A DNA stretch of 64,000 nucleotides from Bradyrhizobium sacchari (GTDB lineage: Bacteria > Pseudomonadota > Alphaproteobacteria > Rhizobiales > Xanthobacteraceae): contig NZ_LWIG01000056.1 of NCBI RefSeq assembly GCF_002068095.1, positions 22,439-86,438 on the forward strand, given 5' to 3'. Below the pieces are notes generated by a model. That model made no database searches. It was not told the DNA's origin and was given only the letters and a program-made list of their open reading frames with translations. This document shows, one piece after another, positions 20,791-29,890 of the stretch. Position 1 is the stretch's first letter. Every line of letters begins with the position of its first letter. A program made the translations under genes and the position numbers.

Positions 20791-21737
20791 TGTGTACCGT
20801 TTGTGGCTGCACCGAGGGGGCGCCGACCAATCACGCCAAGACAAATCATTCGGAGAGCCATGAGCGATGCGATGCCCATATGCAGGACGACTACAACCGC
20901 CATTCTGCCCTTCCGCAGCGCGACCAACGCCCGTCGCACGCTGGCGATAGTCATATTAGCCATCGTCGCTCAGCACATCAGCAGGCACATGGCTTGCAGG
21001 CGCTTCCAAGCGGCGGCGTCGGGCCGGCTGGCTTAAAGGTCGGGGGCGTGAGCAGAGAGCGGGTCATTGAGATCGAGCGCGACATTCTGGGCAAGAATAA
21101 TGGGATTGCCGCGGTCAACCGCGCGCTCTTCGTTGCCGATGACCTGCTGGTATTTAATCTTTTGTCCAGTCCCGGCGCAGGTAAGACGACACTGCTGGCC
21201 CGCGCCGTGTCCGAGTTGAAGCGTAGGCGTCTGGTCGGGGTCATTGAAGGCGACCAGCAGACCTCGAACGATGCCGAACGTATTCGGGCGGCTGGCGTGC
21301 CGGCCGTTCAAGTCAATACCGGCAAGAATTGCCATCTCGATGCTGCTATGATTGGCGAGGCTTATCGCCACTTGCCGCCGCTCACAGGCGGTATTCTCTT
21401 CATCGAGAACGTCGGTAATCTGATCTGTCCCGCCGCCTTCGATCTGGGCGAGGCCTGCAAGATCGTAGTGTTTTCGATTACGGAAGGTGAAGACAAGCCG
21501 CTCAAATATCCTGATATGTTTGCCGCTTCGTCGCTCATGGTGATTAACAAGGTTGATCTGGCGCCGCTGCTTGATTTCGATTTGGGAAAGACCATCGAAT
21601 ACGCCAGACGCGTCAATCCAAAGATCGACGTGCTCGTCGTTTCGGCTCGTACTGGCGAGGGCTTTGGCGCGCTCTACGCCTGGATCGATAAACAGACGGG
21701 CGATCAGAGGCGCACCGTAGAGGACTCCAGGCTATGA
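20790..21737 (+). CDS. hypB: Nickel-binding GTPase HypB
   Basis: A 315-residue protein starting MCTVCGC, a Ni-binding N-terminus. Residues 15-70 are His-rich but dispersed (ten His). I recall a denser tract in the B. japonicum nickelin-type HypB. The GTPase domain has P-loop LSSPGAGKTTL, the switch/Ni region EGDQQTSNDAERI and the NKVDLAP guanine motif. It inserts nickel using GTP hydrolysis. The start at 20790 overlaps the hypA stop by one base; earlier frames (20709) lie inside hypA. Confidence 0.93.
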   Translation: MCTVCGCTEGAPTNHAKTNHSESHERCDAHMQDDYNRHSALPQRDQRPSHAGDSHISHRRSAHQQAHGLQALPSGGVGPAGLKVGGVSRERVIEIERDILGKNNGIAAVNRALFVADDLLVFNLLSSPGAGKTTLLARAVSELKRRRLVGVIEGDQQTSNDAERIRAAGVPAVQVNTGKNCHLDAAMIGEAYRHLPPLTGGILFIENVGNLICPAAFDLGEACKIVVFSITEGEDKPLKYPDMFAASSLMVINKVDLAPLLDFDLGKTIEYARRVNPKIDVLVVSARTGEGFGALYAWIDKQTGDQRRTVEDSRL

Positions 21738-23989
21738 GCGCCGCAGGCACGTGCGACCGAACACGGCTGCGCGTGCGCGTCAGCGGGGCAGTGCAAGGGG
21801 TCGGGTTTCGTCCTTACGTCTATGGACTCGCCACGCGGTACGGATTGGCCGGGTTTGTCATCAATGGCCCCGAGGGCGTTATCATCGAGGTCGAGGGCTG
21901 CCGTGCGTCGGAGTTTGTTGCAACGTTACCGCTTGAGGCGCCTCCATTGGCACGCATCGACCACATCTGCGTTCGGGAGACTGTGGCGCTCGCGGCGAAG
22001 GACTTTTCGATCGGCACGAGCGAAGGCGGCAGATTGTCAACGCAGATCATTGCTGACGCCGCGGTCTGCCCGCAATGCCTCGGGGAGCTATTCGATCCAG
22101 AAGATCGGCATTATCTTTACCCGTTTATCAGTTGCTGCCATTGCGGCCCACGCTACACCATCGCCGAACGGCTTCCGTACGATCGCGCTAACACCGTGAT
22201 GAGCGCTTTTAGCTTGTGCGCCGCCTGCGCGGCCGACTATGCCGACCCGGCAAGCCGCAGGTTTCACGCGGAGGCGATCGCGTGTCCGACATGCGGTCCT
22301 CGGCTCAGCCACGGGATCAGCGCCATTGTCGCGGCCATCGCGGGGGGGCAGATCGTGGCGATAAAGGGGCTGGGCGGATACCAGCTTCTTTGCGATGCGC
22401 GCAATCAGGACGCGGTGCAGCGTTTGCGCCGCAGAAAGCGCCGCCTTCACAAGCCGTTCGCGGTTTTGGTCGCTTCCAAAGAGCGCGTTAGCGAGGTCGC
22501 GGAGGCGAACGCGTCCGAGCTTGCGCTGCTCGAATCCGTGGCACGTCCTATCGTCCTCCTGCCTTCGCGCAACAATCTGGCGCCCGCCATAGCGCCTGGG
22601 TTATCGCGAGTGGGTGTCATGCTGCCCGTCGTGCCGCTGCATCACCTCATCTTCCATGGGCTTCGCGCGACGGGGGCTCGTGTGGGGTCTGGCCCGGTCA
22701 TTGTCGCCACCAGTGCCAATCTTTGCGGCGAACCGCTCCTGATTGACAATGCGCAGGCGCTGCGGCACCTCAAGGGGATCGCCGACCTTGTCGTGACCCA
22801 TGATCGCGATATCTTGACGCGCGCTGATGATTCCGTGGTTTCGGTGGTGGCTGGCCGGCCGCAATTCATTCGTCGTGCCCGTGGCTATGTTCCCGAGCCG
22901 ATCCGGCTTGCGAGGTCCGTCCCGCCCGTGCTCGCCGTCGGTGGCGCACTGAAATCGACCGTCACCATCACGCGTGACAATCAAGCGTTCGTCTCTCAGC
23001 ATATTGGCGATCTAAATACGGCCGAGGGAATCCGTGCGTTCGAGAAGACGATCCGACATCTCACATCGAGCCTTGACGTGGAGCCCATCCTCATCGCCCA
23101 TGATCTGCATCCCGATATGGCTTCTACCCGGTTTGCGGAAGAAAATGCTCGCGCGCTGGTCGCCGTCCAGCATCACCACGCACACGCTGCCGCAGTCATC
23201 GCCGAGCATGGCCATGAGGGACCTGCGATTGCCCTGGTGCTCGATGGCCATGGCTTTGGCGCCGACGGCGGCAACTGGGGTGGCGAACTATTGTTGTGCG
23301 AAGGGACGAGGTCACGACGCATCGGGCACTTAGCGCCCCTGCAAATGCCTGGTGGAGATCGCGCGGCGCGCGAGCCGTGGCGCATGGCGAGCGCAGTATT
23401 ACACGGGCTCGGCCGAGGTAACGAAATCGGGCAGCGCTTTGCTGCACAAAGGCAAGCCGGATGTGTGTCGGCCTTGCTCGATCAGCCGGACGGGCCCACC
23501 ACGACCAGTGCGGGCCGGTTATTCGACGCGGCCGCGGCGCTGCTGGGGATCGCGAATCTGCAGAGCTATGAGGGCGAAGCAGCGATGAAGCTCGAAGCGC
23601 TGGCGCGGCGGACTGCGGTTCTCGAAACCGGCTGGACAATCGATGGCGGCGTGCTGTCGCTTCGTCCGCTGTTTTCGCGGTTGATTGCTGATGACATTGA
23701 CGCCCCAGGCGGAGCCGGGCTGTTTCACGGCACCTTCGCCGCCGCCTGCGTTGACTGGGTCATGCGCTCTGCGCGAACAACCGGCGTTAACACCGTCGTT
23801 CTGAGCGGCGGCTGCTTCCTGAACGCGGTGTTGGCGCACGAAATCCCACGCGCTTGCAGCGCTGCCGGTCTTACACCGCTGGTGCCACGGCGGCTGCCGC
23901 CTAATGATGGCGGTCTGAGCCTTGGCCAGGCCTGGATTGCTGCTCTACAGATTGTTCAACAGTCGGGCGCCAGGGCAGGAAGTGCTTGA
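21734..23989 (+). CDS. hypF: Carbamoyltransferase HypF
   Basis: A 751-residue enzyme that makes the cyanide ligands from carbamoyl phosphate. Domains in order: acylphosphatase (VSGAVQGVGFRPYVYG, 10-95), two zinc fingers (CPQC..CCHCG and CAAC..CPTCG, about 105-185), a YrdC-like domain (about 200-385) and a Kae1-like carbamoyltransferase with HHHAHAAAVIAEHG and LSGGCFLNAVL. ATGA coupling with hypB. The full length and all motifs suggest it is active. Confidence 0.95.
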   Translation: MSAAGTCDRTRLRVRVSGAVQGVGFRPYVYGLATRYGLAGFVINGPEGVIIEVEGCRASEFVATLPLEAPPLARIDHICVRETVALAAKDFSIGTSEGGRLSTQIIADAAVCPQCLGELFDPEDRHYLYPFISCCHCGPRYTIAERLPYDRANTVMSAFSLCAACAADYADPASRRFHAEAIACPTCGPRLSHGISAIVAAIAGGQIVAIKGLGGYQLLCDARNQDAVQRLRRRKRRLHKPFAVLVASKERVSEVAEANASELALLESVARPIVLLPSRNNLAPAIAPGLSRVGVMLPVVPLHHLIFHGLRATGARVGSGPVIVATSANLCGEPLLIDNAQALRHLKGIADLVVTHDRDILTRADDSVVSVVAGRPQFIRRARGYVPEPIRLARSVPPVLAVGGALKSTVTITRDNQAFVSQHIGDLNTAEGIRAFEKTIRHLTSSLDVEPILIAHDLHPDMASTRFAEENARALVAVQHHHAHAAAVIAEHGHEGPAIALVLDGHGFGADGGNWGGELLLCEGTRSRRIGHLAPLQMPGGDRAAREPWRMASAVLHGLGRGNEIGQRFAAQRQAGCVSALLDQPDGPTTTSAGRLFDAAAALLGIANLQSYEGEAAMKLEALARRTAVLETGWTIDGGVLSLRPLFSRLIADDIDAPGGAGLFHGTFAAACVDWVMRSARTTGVNTVVLSGGCFLNAVLAHEIPRACSAAGLTPLVPRRLPPNDGGLSLGQAWIAALQIVQQSGARAGSA

Positions 23990-23990
23990 T

Positions 23991-24227
23991 ATGTGTCTTT
24001 CAGTTCCGGCAAAGATCGCGAAAATTCTTCCCAACGACATGGCCGTCGTGTCCATCGATGGCATCAGCCTGGAGATATCGATTGCTCTCATCGAAGAGAT
24101 CAACGTTGGCGATTTCGTCCTTGTCCATGTCGGCTATGCGCTGGCCAAGATCGATCCGTCGGAAGCTAAGCGCACGCTGCAGCTTCTGCAGGAGCTAGGC
24201 AGCGCTGGGCAGGAATGCCGATCATGA
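23991..24227 (+). CDS. hypC: Hydrogenase maturation chaperone HypC
   Basis: A 78-residue protein starting MCLSVPAK, with catalytic Cys2. HypC carries the Fe(CN)2CO intermediate between HypD and the large subunit. It begins one base after the hypF stop and overlaps hypD by four bases (ATGA). Longer frames from 23922 lie inside hypF and would bury Cys2. Confidence 0.93.
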   Translation: MCLSVPAKIAKILPNDMAVVSIDGISLEISIALIEEINVGDFVLVHVGYALAKIDPSEAKRTLQLLQELGSAGQECRS

Positions 24228-25366
24228 AATATTCTGACGAATTTCGCGACAAGACCATCGCACAGCGACTTGCGCGTGCGATTGACGCTGAGGTCAGTTC
24301 GCAAAGAGCCTATCGGTTCATGGAATTTTGCGGTGGACACACTCACGCGATCTCTCGCTACGGCCTGGAGGATCTGCTGCCCGCGAACGTCCGGATGATC
24401 CACGGGCCCGGTTGTCCCGTCTGCGTTCTGCCCGCGAGCAGAATCGACATGGCGATTCGGCTCGTGGACCGACCAGAAGTCACTCTGTGCGTTTACGGCG
24501 ACCTGATGCGCGCGCCCGGGTCCCAAGGACGTTCCCTGTTGCGAGCCAAAGCGCTCGGCGCCGACATTCGGATGGTATACTCGACCCTCGACGCAATCCG
24601 GCTCGCCGAACAGTCGCCGGGCCGCCAGACAGTCTTCTTTGCCATCGGATTTGAGACCACGACGCCCCCGACGGCAGTCATGATCCGAATTGCCGAGAAT
24701 ATGCGATTGAAGGGGCTTAGCGTGTTCTGCAATCACGTGCTTACACCCTCTGCGATGCACAGCATTCTCGAGGACCCGAAGATCCGCAACACCGGGGGAG
24801 GTCCAATTGACGGCTTTATCGGGCCTGCACATGTCAGCACCATTATCGGTACACAGGCTTACGAGCCGCTAGCGGAACAGTTCGAGAAGCCGATCGTGAT
24901 CGCGGGATTTGAACCTCTCGACGTGATGCAGGCTATCCTAATGCTGGTGCGGCAGGTGAACCAAGACCGCTACGAGGTAGAAAATCAATACAGCCGGGCA
25001 GTGACACGCGAAGGAAATCGGCGTGCCAAGAACTGGATGTCGCAGGTGTTCGAATTACGTGAGCAGTTTGAATGGCGTGGGCTTGGATTCGTACCCAACA
25101 GCGGACTGAAGCTGAACCGGGCTTACGAGAGATTCGACGCTGAGACACGTTTTGCGCTCCACGACATGCCTGTCGCAGACAATCCGGCGTGCGAGTGCTA
25201 CGCGATCCTGCGTGGCGCCAAGCGGCCCGTCGAGTGCAAGTTGTTTGGAACCGTCTGCACGCCGCAAACTCCCGTAGGAGCCTGCATGGTGTCATCAGAA
25301 GGGGCTTGTGCGGCGTATTGGACCTATGGCCGAGTTCGCGATGAACACTTGAGGCAGACGTCATGA
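24224..25366 (+). CDS. hypD: Hydrogenase maturation protein HypD
   Basis: A 380-residue [4Fe-4S] scaffold protein. Motifs include FMEFCGGHTHAI, GPGCPVCVLP, the IGFETTTPPTA region, FCNHVLTPSAM and a C-terminal cluster with CECYAILRG and CTPQTPVGACMVSSEGACAA. It collects CN and CO on iron with HypC. ATG 24224 overlaps the hypC stop and sits nine bases after AGGA; ATG 24215 would be too close to that site. Confidence 0.95.
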   Translation: MKYSDEFRDKTIAQRLARAIDAEVSSQRAYRFMEFCGGHTHAISRYGLEDLLPANVRMIHGPGCPVCVLPASRIDMAIRLVDRPEVTLCVYGDLMRAPGSQGRSLLRAKALGADIRMVYSTLDAIRLAEQSPGRQTVFFAIGFETTTPPTAVMIRIAENMRLKGLSVFCNHVLTPSAMHSILEDPKIRNTGGGPIDGFIGPAHVSTIIGTQAYEPLAEQFEKPIVIAGFEPLDVMQAILMLVRQVNQDRYEVENQYSRAVTREGNRRAKNWMSQVFELREQFEWRGLGFVPNSGLKLNRAYERFDAETRFALHDMPVADNPACECYAILRGAKRPVECKLFGTVCTPQTPVGACMVSSEGACAAYWTYGRVRDEHLRQTS

Positions 25367-26409
25367 GCGTGAAAGCCCATCAAAGCAAGCTCGACGTGGA
25401 GGACGGACGAATTGATCTTTCCCACGGATACGGAGGGCGTGCTATGGCACAGCTGATCTCCGGACTTTTTCACCAAGCCTTTGGTAATGAATGGCTCGCC
25501 CGCTGCAATGATCAGTCGGCGTTTGACGTTGCGGCAGGCAGGATGGTGATGACCACCGACGGCTATGTGGTTTCGCCGCTGTTCTTTCCCGGCGGCAATA
25601 TCGGGTCCCTGGCTGTGCACGGCACGATCAATGATGTCGCGATGTCCGGCGCGCGTCCACTCTATTTGTCAGCCAGCTTCATCATCGAGGAGGGTTTTCG
25701 GCTTTCCGATCTGAAGGCGGTCGCGGATTCGATGGGAACGGCGGCGCGAGGGGCCGGCGTTTACATCATTGCCGGGGACACCAAGGTCGTCGAGCGGGGC
25801 AAGGCGGATGGTCTGTTCATCTCTACCACGGGGATCGGGCTTGTGGCCGGTGGGCTCGATCTTTCGGCCGACAAGGCAAGGGTCGGGGATCGTGTGCTGC
25901 TGTCAGGTAGCCTCGGCGATCATGGGGTGGCGATCATGTCAAAACGTCAGAATGCCGCTTTTCAAACGGAAATCGTCTCGGACTCAGCAGCGTTGCATAA
26001 TCTCGTAGCGGTCATGGTTGCCGCAGGTGGTGGCGGCATCCGGGTGATGCGCGACCCCACGCGCGGTGGGCTCGCTGCTGCTCTCAACGAGATTGCGCAT
26101 CAATCCGATCTCGGGTTTCATCTGCAGGAATCAACCATTCCGGTGAAGCCCGCGGTTGCGGCTACCTGCGAGCTCCTTGGACTCGATCCGATCCATGTCG
26201 CCAACGAGGGCAAGCTCGTCGCGATCGTGGCGCCTGATTCGGCCGATGGCGTGCTTGCAGCCATGAAGGCGCACCCGCTCGGGTCCGATGCAGCTGATAT
26301 TGGCGAGGCGGTGGCTGACGACCAGAAATTTGTGCAGATGGGCACCGATTTCGGCGGCCGACGAATCGTCGACTGGCTGTGGGGCGAACAATTGCCTCGC
26401 ATCTGTTGA
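25363..26409 (+). CDS. hypE: Thiocarboxamide dehydratase HypE
   Basis: A 348-residue PurM-like ATPase. The C-terminal PRIC ends in the essential Cys, which is carbamoylated by HypF and dehydrated to a thiocyanate. The ATP site includes DLSHGYGGR and RDPTRGGLAAALNEIA. It starts by ATGA overlap with hypD. This is the last gene of the hup-hyp operon; no terminator hairpin is obvious just downstream. Confidence 0.95.
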   Translation: MSVKAHQSKLDVEDGRIDLSHGYGGRAMAQLISGLFHQAFGNEWLARCNDQSAFDVAAGRMVMTTDGYVVSPLFFPGGNIGSLAVHGTINDVAMSGARPLYLSASFIIEEGFRLSDLKAVADSMGTAARGAGVYIIAGDTKVVERGKADGLFISTTGIGLVAGGLDLSADKARVGDRVLLSGSLGDHGVAIMSKRQNAAFQTEIVSDSAALHNLVAVMVAAGGGGIRVMRDPTRGGLAAALNEIAHQSDLGFHLQESTIPVKPAVAATCELLGLDPIHVANEGKLVAIVAPDSADGVLAAMKAHPLGSDAADIGEAVADDQKFVQMGTDFGGRRIVDWLWGEQLPRIC

Positions 26410-26789
26410 ACCGGCTTCGAATCATCCACCTTTTGGAAGCCAAATTACGATCAAATGGTCATTAGCCACCAGCTCCGGAAGCGCTTCGATTGACCGGCAA
26501 TTCCGTCTAACTGGCAAATTGCTTCGCTGTTTGAGAATTGGCGAGGCTGGATTTCGGTTGTTAGCTTTCGGCGAGCCGAGAACGCAATTCGAAACGGATC
26601 ATCGCTCTCGCGCAATTTCGAGGGTAAAACTCAGCGGCCATGGTCCCACGAATCCGCTCGGTACCCGTGGGTTGGAAATCCTGCGAAGCCGGTCAAACAT
26701 TGCTGAATTCCTGCGCAATTTCACCGGTTGCGTCGCGATATCGCTACGCGGTTCCGATAAGAAAGCGCGTCAGGTAGGGAGTTTTCAAA
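26410..26789. other. Spacer and likely ald promoter region
   Basis: About 380 bases, more AT-rich than its neighbours, between hypE and alanine dehydrogenase. No NifA site or -24/-12 element was seen. A sigma-70 type promoter for ald is expected here but is not identified. Confidence 0.4.
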
Positions 26790-27902
26790 ATGAAGGTCGG
26801 AGTCCCTAAGGAAATCAAGGCGCACGAATATCGCGTGGGCCTTACCCCTGGAGCTGCCCGCGAATACGTGGCAGCGGGCCACGGCGTGATGATCGAAACC
26901 AACGCCGGCGCTGGCATCGGGGCAACCGATGAGGATTATCGCGCTGTTGGTGCAACGATTCTAACTTCCGCAGCTGAGGTATTCGCATCGAGCGAGATGA
27001 TCGTAATGGTTAAGGAGCCACAGCCCACCGAATGGTCTCAGCTGCGGGAGAATCAGATCCTGTTCACTTATCTGCATCTGGCCCCCGACGCGGATCAGGC
27101 CACCGGCTTATTGGAATCTGGATGCACCGCGATCGCCTATGAGACCGTAACTGATGTGCATGGTGGTCTTCCACTGCTGGCGCCCATGAGCGAGGTGGCG
27201 GGTAGACTTGCGATCGAAGCGGCGGGTAGCGCGTTAAAGCGGAGTGCAGGCGGACGAGGGCTGTTGATCGGTGGGGTGCCCGGTGTTCAGCCTGCCCGTA
27301 TCGTGGTGATCGGAGGTGGCGTGGTTGGTACGCATGCGGCACGCATGGCGGTCGGTCTGGGCGCAGAGGTCACCATCATCGATCGCTCGATACTCCGGCT
27401 CCGCGAGTTGGACGAGCTATTCGAAGGGCGCGTTCGCACCAGGTTTTCGACCATCGATTCCCTGGAGGAAGAGGTATTTGCGGCGGACGTGGTGATTGGC
27501 GCGGTGCTCGTTCCAGGTGCGAGCGCGCCGAAGCTGGTTCGCCGGAGCATGCTGAGCTCGATGCGCAAGAGGGCGGTACTCGTAGACGTCGCCATCGATC
27601 AGGGCGGCTGCTTTGAGACATCGCACCCGACCACTCACGCTGATCCAACTTACGAAGTGGACGGGGTCATTCATTATTGCGTGGCCAATATGCCCGGCGC
27701 CGTGCCGCTCACCTCGAGCCAGGCACTGAATAATGCGACCCTGCCGTTTGGTTTGGCTCTGGCCAATAAGGGTTTTTCCGCCGTGCTCGAAAATCCACAT
27801 TTGCGCGCAGGCCTCAACGTCCATCGGGGCCGGCTAACCTACAAAGCGGTGGCCGAAAGCCTCGGGCTGCCCTTCTCACCGATCGAACAGGCTGCGGCCT
27901 GA
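26790..27902 (+). CDS. ald: Alanine dehydrogenase
   Basis: A 370-residue enzyme interconverting alanine with pyruvate, ammonia and NADH. The start MKVGVPKEIKAHEYRVGLTP is the family signature. The substrate-site His lies in FTYLHLAPD and the dinucleotide fold in VVIGGGVVGTHAARMAVGLGA. AGGGAG lies nine bases before the ATG. In soybean bacteroids alanine is one form in which fixed N can be released, so placement between hup and nif is suggestive. It is monocistronic, with its own terminator. Confidence 0.93.
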   Translation: MKVGVPKEIKAHEYRVGLTPGAAREYVAAGHGVMIETNAGAGIGATDEDYRAVGATILTSAAEVFASSEMIVMVKEPQPTEWSQLRENQILFTYLHLAPDADQATGLLESGCTAIAYETVTDVHGGLPLLAPMSEVAGRLAIEAAGSALKRSAGGRGLLIGGVPGVQPARIVVIGGGVVGTHAARMAVGLGAEVTIIDRSILRLRELDELFEGRVRTRFSTIDSLEEEVFAADVVIGAVLVPGASAPKLVRRSMLSSMRKRAVLVDVAIDQGGCFETSHPTTHADPTYEVDGVIHYCVANMPGAVPLTSSQALNNATLPFGLALANKGFSAVLENPHLRAGLNVHRGRLTYKAVAESLGLPFSPIEQAAA

Positions 27903-27938
27903 TCCCAGAGGCCCTCATGGGCGTTTCCTCCCTGACTT

Positions 27939-27965
27939 AGGCCACCCTTCGGGGTGGCTTTTTTT
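27939..27965 (+). terminator. Rho-independent terminator after ald
   Basis: GCCACCC and GGGTGGC (27941-27947 and 27952-27958) form a seven-pair stem with a TTCG loop, followed by seven T residues. It lies about 40 bases after the ald stop. Confidence 0.9.
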
Positions 27966-28292
27966 CGGCTCCATCGATCTGCTGAGCGCCGCTGGCATCT
28001 ACTTGGAGCGCGGAGCAAAGCGGAGGATCGCCCAGACGAACGCCTGGCTTCAGTCGCCTGTACGATGGGACCACAATGTACTTCACCCCATACAGCGCCT
28101 ATGAATGCCGGTGTTGCCGGATAGTCCAAGGCAATTGAGCATGCGTCGCGGGCCCCAGGGGGACGCCTATTTCCGGAGCGACTTTATCTGGAGCGATCGC
28201 CGCGGCCTACCCGACTGGCTGCAATGCGCGGACCGAGATGAGTCCCGGTATGCGCACATCACGCATCGAGATCAAGCTGCTGTCGAGCCCGT
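27966..28292. other. Spacer before ferredoxin promoter
   Basis: About 330 bases between the ald terminator and the NifA site. Short frames on both strands (for example 28105-28347 plus, 27839-28129 minus) show no family resemblance. I see nothing else in it. Confidence 0.45.
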
Positions 28293-28308
28293 TGTCGGAT
28301 TTGCGACA
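28293..28308 (+). promoter_or_regulatory. NifA upstream activator site, ferredoxin gene
   Basis: TGTCGGATTTGCGACA is a perfect TGT-N10-ACA site and nearly a palindrome. It lies 63 bases upstream of the -24 element at 28371, an ideal spacing for NifA. Confidence 0.8.
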
Positions 28309-28370
28309 CCGTGTCGTGGCGGCGACTTGCGTTATGGAAAATACTGAAGACTAATCAAGCTCAAACCGTC

Positions 28371-28386
28371 TGGCACAAGACTTGAT
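28371..28386 (+). promoter_or_regulatory. Sigma-54 promoter, variant -12, ferredoxin gene
   Basis: TGGCACAAGACTTGAT has a consensus -24 half, but the -12 GC is replaced by GA. The phase is correct and a NifA site is upstream, so it is probably a real but weaker promoter. The gene ATG follows 43 bases later. Confidence 0.6.
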
Positions 28387-28428
28387 AGCAAGGAACTGTC
28401 CCGCACGTCTGCTCATGGAATCGCAGTG

Positions 28429-28632
28429 ATGGCCTACAAGATAATCGCATCTCAGTGCACCGTCTGCGGTGCGTGTGAGTTCGAGTGTCCCAATGCCGCG
28501 ATCAGCCTGAAGAACGACATATATGTGATCAATCCGTCCCAGTGTACCCAATGTGAGGGCCATTTTGACGGGCCGCAATGCGCCGTCGTTTGCCCGGTGC
28601 CCGATACATGCGTCCCGGCAAAGGTGGGGTAA
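28429..28632 (+). CDS. 2[4Fe-4S] ferredoxin of the nif region
   Basis: A 67-residue bacterial-type ferredoxin with CTVCGACEFECP and CTQCEGHFDGPQCAVVCP. The insert in the second motif is typical of FdxN-type nif ferredoxins. It is a likely electron donor to nitrogenase or for cofactor assembly. A paralogue follows nifB (47883). ATG 28429 is preferred over the GTG at 28426. It stands alone under a NifA-type promoter, with a broken sufS behind it. Confidence 0.9.
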   Translation: MAYKIIASQCTVCGACEFECPNAAISLKNDIYVINPSQCTQCEGHFDGPQCAVVCPVPDTCVPAKVG

Positions 28633-28636
28633 CATT

Positions 28637-29500
28637 GTGCCATGGCACCTACGCAGGGAACGACTCGGCGCAGTGATCACAAGGGCGGCGGCGGATGATG
28701 ACGCCAATTTCTTGCTCGATGATTTTGAGCGGCTCCTAAGCCCGCGCAGCACAATGGTTGCAATCATACAAATGTCGAACTGCTCTGTTCCGTGCTGCCG
28801 GTGAAAGACGCGGTGAAGACGCACATGCCCGCCGTATCCAAGTGCTGGTCGACGGCTCGCAAGGATACGTCCTGACCGCCGACGTCTGCGACATCGACTG
28901 TGATTTCTACGTCATGACCGGCCACAAACTCTTTGGTCCGACTGGGATTGGTGTGCTTTGCGGCAAGTCTGCACATCTGGCATCGATTCCGCCCTTCGAT
29001 GGCGGCGTGGACATGATCCGCGAGGTCTCGCGTTCGGGTGCCATTCATGGCAATCCGCCACACCGCTTCGAAGCGGGTACGCCGCCAATCGTCGAAGCCA
29101 TCGCTCTAGGCGCGGATATCGATTGCATCGATTCAATAGGCGAGCGGCAGATCCGCAGGCAATAGAACGTACTGCTCGCTTACGCGCAGGAGCAGCTGGC
29201 CGACATCAACTTCGGGCGCATGATCGGGACTCGGGCCGAGAAGGGGCCGATCATTCGCTTTGATGCGGAGGGTATGCATGGGCATGATATTGCCACCTTC
29301 GTCGAGCGCGCCGGTGTAGCGGGGCGGGCGCGCCGTGTGATTCCGCTGCTTAAGCAATTCGGCGTGCTGGCGACGTGCCTTGTGTCCTTTGACTTTACAA
29401 TACACGCGAAGAAGTCGATGTGCTCGTGCGCGCCCTGCAGGCGCGGCAGCTACTCTCGGCGAGCCTACGACGTTCATGCGGCGAGGCCGCTCCCATAGAG
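28637..29500 (+). pseudogene. SufS/NifS-like cysteine desulfurase remnant
   Basis: The middle and C-terminal parts of a SufS-type desulfurase are spread over frames. NIVPWHLRRERLGAVI and LLSPRSTMVAIIQMSN come first. After a shift there is VLVDGSQGYVL and YVMTGHKLFGPTGIGVL (PLP lysine), then GTPPIVEAIALGADIDCI. An in-frame stop near 29163 interrupts it before GPIIRFDAEGMHGHDIATF. The N-terminal 130 or so residues are missing. The active-site Cys region reads LLKQFGVLATCLVSF, without the usual RAGTHCA. It is clearly dead; NifS at 44226 can replace it. Confidence 0.85.
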
Positions 29501-29686
29501 CTCTGGGAGGATGAGATCGTGCACTTCATCACAATTGCAGGAGGTGAGCACTCAGTAAGCATAGATTGCTTGTCTAGCCTCTGTCGGTCAGCCGGCGTTG
29601 CAGCCGCCGTCCGCCTTCGATCGCAGAGTACTGCGGTGCCGGATACGCTCGAGAACTGCGCAGAAAGTTTCAAACATAGCCCGCCC

Positions 29687-29702
29687 TGTTCCATTTCGAA
29701 CA
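29687..29702 (+). promoter_or_regulatory. NifA upstream site 1 for nifD
   Basis: TGTTCCATTTCGAACA is a perfect TGT-N10-ACA motif and an imperfect palindrome, 134 bases upstream of the nifD -24 element. Confidence 0.75.
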
Positions 29703-29736
29703 GGCCCAAACCAAGAGTTCTCTGCGCAAAGCGCGC

Positions 29737-29752
29737 TGTCGGATTCGCAACA
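29737..29752 (+). promoter_or_regulatory. NifA upstream site 2 for nifD
   Basis: TGTCGGATTCGCAACA is the second perfect site, 84 bases upstream of the -24 element and 50 bases (about five helical turns) after site 1, so both face the same side of the DNA. Confidence 0.8.
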
Positions 29753-29820
29753 ACACCCCTTTCATCGCCGAGGCGCGCTAAGCGACTCTGATTGTTTGGT
29801 TTTTTGTGCTCGCGAGACGC

Positions 29821-29836
29821 TGGCATGCTGGTTGCA
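29821..29836 (+). promoter_or_regulatory. Sigma-54 promoter of nifDKENX
   Basis: TGGCATGCTGGTTGCA matches the -24/-12 consensus with correct phase. It is nearly identical to the nifV element at 55955 (TGGCATGCTGGTTGCT). The nifD ATG lies 54 bases downstream. Confidence 0.9.
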
Positions 29837-29890
29837 AGAGTCTTGGGTCAAGAAGCCGCCCTCGCAACAGCTAACCTTGAAGGACATCAG

